Positions 14,318 through 17,481 of a stretch of DNA of 17,481 nt are shown here, piece by piece (the stretch's first letter is position 1; the number at the start of each line of letters is the position of its first letter). The stretch covers positions 1 to 17,481 of the forward strand of contig JACZIY010000791.1 in assembly GCA_014860845.1 (NCBI GenBank), written 5' to 3'. The stretch comes from Anaerolineaceae bacterium (GTDB taxonomy: Bacteria; Chloroflexota; Anaerolineae; Anaerolineales; Anaerolineaceae). The notes under the pieces are model-generated. The model was not told the origin of the DNA. It made no database searches and saw only the letters and a program-made list of their open reading frames with translations. The translations under genes and the position numbers were made by a program.

Positions 14318-14527
14318 ATGTTAGATGATTTACGAAATACAGCCGAAGCATCTTTTATCGAAGAAGAATCCGCACTGGAAGCCCAACGATTGTTGGTCCC
14401 AAAAGAGAAACGGTTCCTTGGAATGACAGCAGCTCAACGATTCATTCTGGCTTTTCTAATGTTGATCCTGGTTGTCGTTTTAGGCACCCTATTTCTCCTG
14501 GTTTCTGGCAAAATGATACTACCCTGA
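14318..14527 (+). CDS. Small single-pass membrane protein
   Basis: A 69-residue protein started at ATG 14318 with GAGAGG (14305-14310), which overlaps the birA stop. A longer frame from 14273 lies inside birA and is unlikely. The first 40 residues are soluble and acidic then basic (AEASFIEEESALEAQRLLVPKEK in meaning, not a known motif). One membrane segment follows at about 43-64 (ILAFLMLILVVVLGTLFLLV). A short tail ends the protein. No family recognised. It is probably co-transcribed with birA and ends before a strong terminator. Confidence 0.72.
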   Translation: MLDDLRNTAEASFIEEESALEAQRLLVPKEKRFLGMTAAQRFILAFLMLILVVVLGTLFLLVSGKMILP

Positions 14528-14543
14528 CCTTTTAAGATGATAA

Positions 14544-14570
14544 AAAAATGCCTGTCAGCCAGGCATTTTT
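14544..14570. terminator. Bidirectional terminator between the birA operon and gyrA
   Basis: AAAAATGCCTG (14544-14554) pairs perfectly with CAGGCATTTTT (14560-14570) around a 5-base loop. The A and T arms give a U-run in either direction, fitting the convergent genes. Confidence 0.9.
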
Positions 14571-14587
14571 GATTTAAATAAGCTAAA

Positions 14588-17071
14588 TTATTCAGCTAAT
14601 GCGTTTTCGGAGGTATCGCCTTCACCTGCCAGGATTTCTGCACTGATTCTGGCCATGGAGGCTACGCTATCTCCATCATCAATATCCATCACACGTACAC
14701 CACGGGTTGCGCGTCCCATTTGTGATATATCGCGTACTTTCATACGAATCATCACACCATTGGTTGATATCATCGATATCTCATCATCCAGTTTAACAAT
14801 TCTGGCAGTGGAGATTAACCCACTCTTTTCAAGATTATGTTTATCAATGGTCGAAACACCTTTTGAACCGCGACTCTTGGGATTGTATTGGCCTAATGGT
14901 GTTCGTTTTCCATATCCTTTATCGGTTATGACCAATAACTCAGCGTCTGGTTCCAGCACATCCATACTGGTCACACGATCTTTGGCATCCATCCGGATAC
15001 CGGTAACCCCACCGGCTGGACGACCCATACACCGAATTTCACTCTCATCCATCCGCAGGGCTCGTCCGTACGCAGTGACCAACATCACTTCATCTTTACC
15101 ACTGGTCAATCGCACCCAACCAAGCTTGTCATCTTTTTTCAAGTCCATCGCAATCAAACCCGATGGGCGTACATTGGCAAATTCAGAGAGCTGTACGCGT
15201 TTAATTTTTCCTTGCTCCGTAGCCATCGTGCAATATTCAGACTGTTCAAAGTCCGGTACCGGAACTGCAGCCGTCACGCGTTCACCCGGGTTGAATGCCA
15301 GAACATTCATGATCGAGATACCTTTATCCGTTCTTCCAGCTTCCGGAAGGTTATAAACCTTCTCTGAATATACTTTCCCGCGATCAGAGAAGAACAAAAC
15401 TGTGTTCAGAGTTCGCGCCGGGATCAACAACATGACTTCATCTTCATCGCGCATGGATTGGCCAATCACACCCCGGCCACCACGTCCCTGCGTGCGGAAC
15501 AGGTTAGCGCGGGTGCGTTTGATATATCCTTTTTCAGTGACGGTGATCAAAACTGCTTCGTCCTTCACCAACTCGGCTTCAGAGAATTCTTCTTTGGCAT
15601 CAAAACTGATCAATGTCCGACGTTCATCTCCATACTTATTAAACATTTCCGTCAGGTCTTCCTTGAGTAAGGATAGGATCTTCTGTGGATTTGCCAATAA
15701 ATCTTCCAGGAAGGCAATCGTATTGAGAATTTCTTTATATTCATCTTCAATTTTTTGACGTTCCAGAGCAGCCAGACGGCGCAATTGCATATCCAGAATG
15801 GCCTGTGCCTGAATTTCGGTCAGATTGAAACGGGAAATTAAATTCGCCTTGGCCTCGTCTGCATCCATGGCTTTTCGAATCGTATTAATCACATCATCCA
15901 GATTGGCTAACGCAATTAATAATCCATCCAGAATATGCGCACGATGTTTGGCTTTATCCAGTTCGAATTGAGTCCGGCGCGTGATGACTTCTTTCCGATG
16001 TTCGATGAAGATTTGCAGCATCCTTCTCAATGACAGCGTACGAGGCTCTCCATTGATTAAGGAAAGCATATTCACGCCAAAAGTGGACTGTAATTGAGTG
16101 TACTTGTATAACTGGTTCATGACACGTTGTGGCTGAGCACCACGCTTCAGTTCAATTACGATGCGCATGCCTTTACGATCGGACTCATCGCGCATATCCG
16201 AGATCATATCCAGACGGCCTTCACGCACCAGCGCTGCGATTCTTTCCAGCATGGTTGTTTTGTTTACCTGGTAAGGGATCTCAGTGATGATGATGGCGTG
16301 TCTGCCGGCTTTGAATTCTTCAATTTCGGCTTTGCCACGTACCACCAGACGTCCACGCCCGGTTGAATAAGCCTGACGAATAGACTCCTGCCCGATAATG
16401 ATGCCACCGGTTGGAAAATCCGGTCCAGGTAAGAATTTGATCAAATCCTCGACCGTAACATCTTCCAGGTTTTCATAATTATCGATCAGGTGATTAATCG
16501 CTGCTACCAATTCGCCTAAATTATGCGGTGGGATGTTGGTCGCCATACCAACTGCAATACCGGACGAACCATTCAACAAAAGGTTGGGAAGACGGGCAGG
16601 CAAGACCAATGGCTCTTTGAGGGAGCCGTCAAAATTATCTGTAAAATCGATGGTGTTTTTGCCAATATCCGCCAGCATATCCTCCGCCATGGCAGAAAGC
16701 CTGGCTTCGGTATAGCGCATGGCTGCAGGAGAATCACCATCGATGGAACCAAAGTTTCCCTGGCCATCGACCAGCATGTAACGCATGGAAAAATTCTGTG
16801 CCATACGCGACATGGCATCATATACCGATAGATCGCCATGGGGATGGTACTTACCTAAAACTTCACCCACAATACGGGCAGATTTTTTATAAGAAGTATT
16901 GGCTCGAATGCCCATATCATGCATAGCATAAAGAATGCGGCGGTGAACTGGTTTCAATCCATCCCGTGCATCGGGTAAGGCACGGGCAACAATCACGCTC
17001 ATTGCATAATCTAGGTAGGCGGAACGCATCTCACTGTCGATGTCCACCAATTTAATATTGCCTATATCCAT
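14588..17071 (-). CDS. gyrA: DNA gyrase subunit A
   Basis: An 827-residue protein. It breaks and rejoins DNA in the gyrase tetramer with GyrB to introduce negative supercoils. The breakage-reunion domain starts [20 protein letters not shown] and has the catalytic tyrosine in AAMRYTEAR (Y120). The C-terminal pinwheel contains the GyrA box QGRGGRG (528-534), which marks gyrase rather than topoisomerase IV. The tail is acidic ([12 protein letters not shown]). In the quinolone-binding segment the sequence is [10 protein letters not shown], so Leu81 takes the place of E. coli Ser83, while the acidic residue (Asp85, E. coli Asp87) is kept. The start is ATG 17071 behind GGAGGA nine bases upstream. 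gyrB is not adjacent. It is divergent from tRNA-Val. Confidence 0.97.
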   Translation of the reverse strand: MDIGNIKLVDIDSEMRSAYLDYAMSVIVARALPDARDGLKPVHRRILYAMHDMGIRANTSYKKSARIVGEVLGKYHPHGDLSVYDAMSRMAQNFSMRYMLVDGQGNFGSIDGDSPAAMRYTEARLSAMAEDMLADIGKNTIDFTDNFDGSLKEPLVLPARLPNLLLNGSSGIAVGMATNIPPHNLGELVAAINHLIDNYENLEDVTVEDLIKFLPGPDFPTGGIIIGQESIRQAYSTGRGRLVVRGKAEIEEFKAGRHAIIITEIPYQVNKTTMLERIAALVREGRLDMISDMRDESDRKGMRIVIELKRGAQPQRVMNQLYKYTQLQSTFGVNMLSLINGEPRTLSLRRMLQIFIEHRKEVITRRTQFELDKAKHRAHILDGLLIALANLDDVINTIRKAMDADEAKANLISRFNLTEIQAQAILDMQLRRLAALERQKIEDEYKEILNTIAFLEDLLANPQKILSLLKEDLTEMFNKYGDERRTLISFDAKEEFSEAELVKDEAVLITVTEKGYIKRTRANLFRTQGRGGRGVIGQSMRDEDEVMLLIPARTLNTVLFFSDRGKVYSEKVYNLPEAGRTDKGISIMNVLAFNPGERVTAAVPVPDFEQSEYCTMATEQGKIKRVQLSEFANVRPSGLIAMDLKKDDKLGWVRLTSGKDEVMLVTAYGRALRMDESEIRCMGRPAGGVTGIRMDAKDRVTSMDVLEPDAELLVITDKGYGKRTPLGQYNPKSRGSKGVSTIDKHNLEKSGLISTARIVKLDDEISMISTNGVMIRMKVRDISQMGRATRGVRVMDIDDGDSVASMARISAEILAGEGDTSENALAE

Positions 17072-17141
17072 GTACGTTCATCCTCCAATTATCAGCGCGT
17101 AGGCTGGTAAACCTTCAATTTAATTGATTCCCCAAACCCTA

Positions 17142-17147
17142 ATTATA
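17142..17147 (-). promoter_or_regulatory. Possible -10 box of gyrA
   Basis: On the minus strand TATAAT lies about 71 bp before the gyrA start codon. The -35 region is weak (GCCTGA at 17-bp spacing), so the assignment is tentative. Confidence 0.4.
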
Positions 17148-17207
17148 CCTTACTACAGGCGTGTTCAGGCTGATTCTTCCTATTTAATTGATGAGGAAAT
17201 GCTTCCC

Positions 17208-17236
17208 TTGCCAATATGATGGCTATTTGCTATAAT
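17208..17236 (+). promoter_or_regulatory. Promoter of tRNA-Val
   Basis: TTGCCA (17208-17213), a 17-bp spacer and TATAAT (17231-17236) with an extended TGC. This is close to consensus and places the start just ahead of the tRNA. Confidence 0.88.
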
Positions 17237-17248
17237 CACCCTCACCAA

Positions 17249-17351
<103 letters not shown>

Positions 17352-17388
17352 TATTTCACATCCTGTCCCATTGAGGGGTGCTATGCAA

Positions 17389-17447
17389 AGGTCGTGGGTT
17401 CGAGTCCCTCCGTGCCCACAAGAAACACTCTGCAAAGGGTGTTTTTT
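17389..17447. repeat. 59-bp direct repeat, copy 2 (truncated tRNA-Val)
   Basis: An exact copy of 17293-17351 containing the variable/T arm, the 3' acceptor strand and the terminator. It lacks the 5' half of the tRNA and has no matching promoter, so it cannot fold as a tRNA. In the 37-bp spacer TTCACATCC (17355-17363) matches the anticodon-loop start of tRNA-Val at 17281, and TTGAGG follows. The duplication may once have reached farther 5' and been disrupted. Confidence 0.95.
17423..17447 (+). terminator. Terminator, copy 2
   Basis: The duplicated AAACACTC/GGGTGTTT hairpin with six T in all. It is intact and would act as a second stop for readthrough from tRNA-Val. Confidence 0.85.
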
Positions 17448-17481
17448 GTTTAAACCAAAATTTATTAATTTGATATATAAT

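Noticed and set aside
14655..15356. 233-residue plus-strand frame opposite gyrA
   Set aside because: It is a shadow of the strongly coding gyrA frame, with Ser/Arg/Ile-rich composition and no ribosome site.
16800..16860. Calling the GyrA leucine an acquired drug-resistance mutation
   Set aside because: One sequence cannot show selection. The neighbouring residue also differs from E. coli, so a lineage-specific state is as likely.
17447..17454. GTTTAAAC palindrome near the right end
   Set aside because: An 8-bp AT-rich palindrome is expected by chance in such sequence and has no associated feature.

Overview
This is a bacterial chromosomal window of roughly 40-43 % GC by eye. It is most likely from a Chloroflexota (Anaerolineae-type) bacterium. 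The grounds are an exported lipoprotein with a Thr/Pro-rich stalk, a membrane-anchored lamin-tail protein, a HerA-like ATPase with a long coiled coil, and a biotin ligase lacking the DNA-binding domain. This placement is inference; no rRNA is present. Almost everything is core housekeeping, with no transposase, phage or CRISPR genes.

Layout. (1) Bases 1-2822, + strand: the 3' end of a branched-chain amino-acid ABC transporter operon (livH end, livM, livG, livF) with overlapping or nearly touching genes. (2) 2884-3828, - strand: era, convergent with livF. (3) 3829-4321: a 493-bp AT-rich intergenic stretch holding an 11-bp tandem repeat, a GC-rich perfect palindrome, a bidirectional terminator and a promoter. 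(4) 4322-6811, + strand: a HerA/FtsK-type ATPase of unknown role. (5) 10409 down to 6849, - strand: a compact five-gene run of lamin-tail membrane protein, DUF1992 protein, dnaX, ebfC and recR, ending at a bidirectional terminator shared with the ATPase gene. (6) 10543-11022, + strand: a YacP-like NYN-domain protein. (7) 11023-11319: a highly structured intergenic region, the best candidate here for an undescribed RNA. (8) 11320-12201: lipoprotein, followed by tRNA-Arg(CCT). (9) 12392-12763, - strand: a conserved-looking orphan with an acidic tail, divergent from an Hsp20 gene (12974-13387). (10) 13510-14527: birA plus a small membrane protein. (11) 17071 down to 14588, - strand: gyrA. (12) 17249-17481: tRNA-Val(CAC), followed by a 59-bp exact duplication of its 3' end and terminator.

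The replication/repair genes (dnaX, ebfC, recR, gyrA, possibly the HerA-like ATPase) are scattered but coherent: clamp loading, RecFOR-type gap repair and supercoiling. Several starts were moved from the longest reading frame using Shine-Dalgarno evidence. Two exported proteins appear to start at TTG behind strong ribosome sites.

The observations most worth following up are the hairpin array at 11066-11216 with C-rich loops, the duplicated tRNA-Val 3' end, leucine at the GyrA position equivalent to E. coli Ser83, and the orphan HerA-like ATPase.
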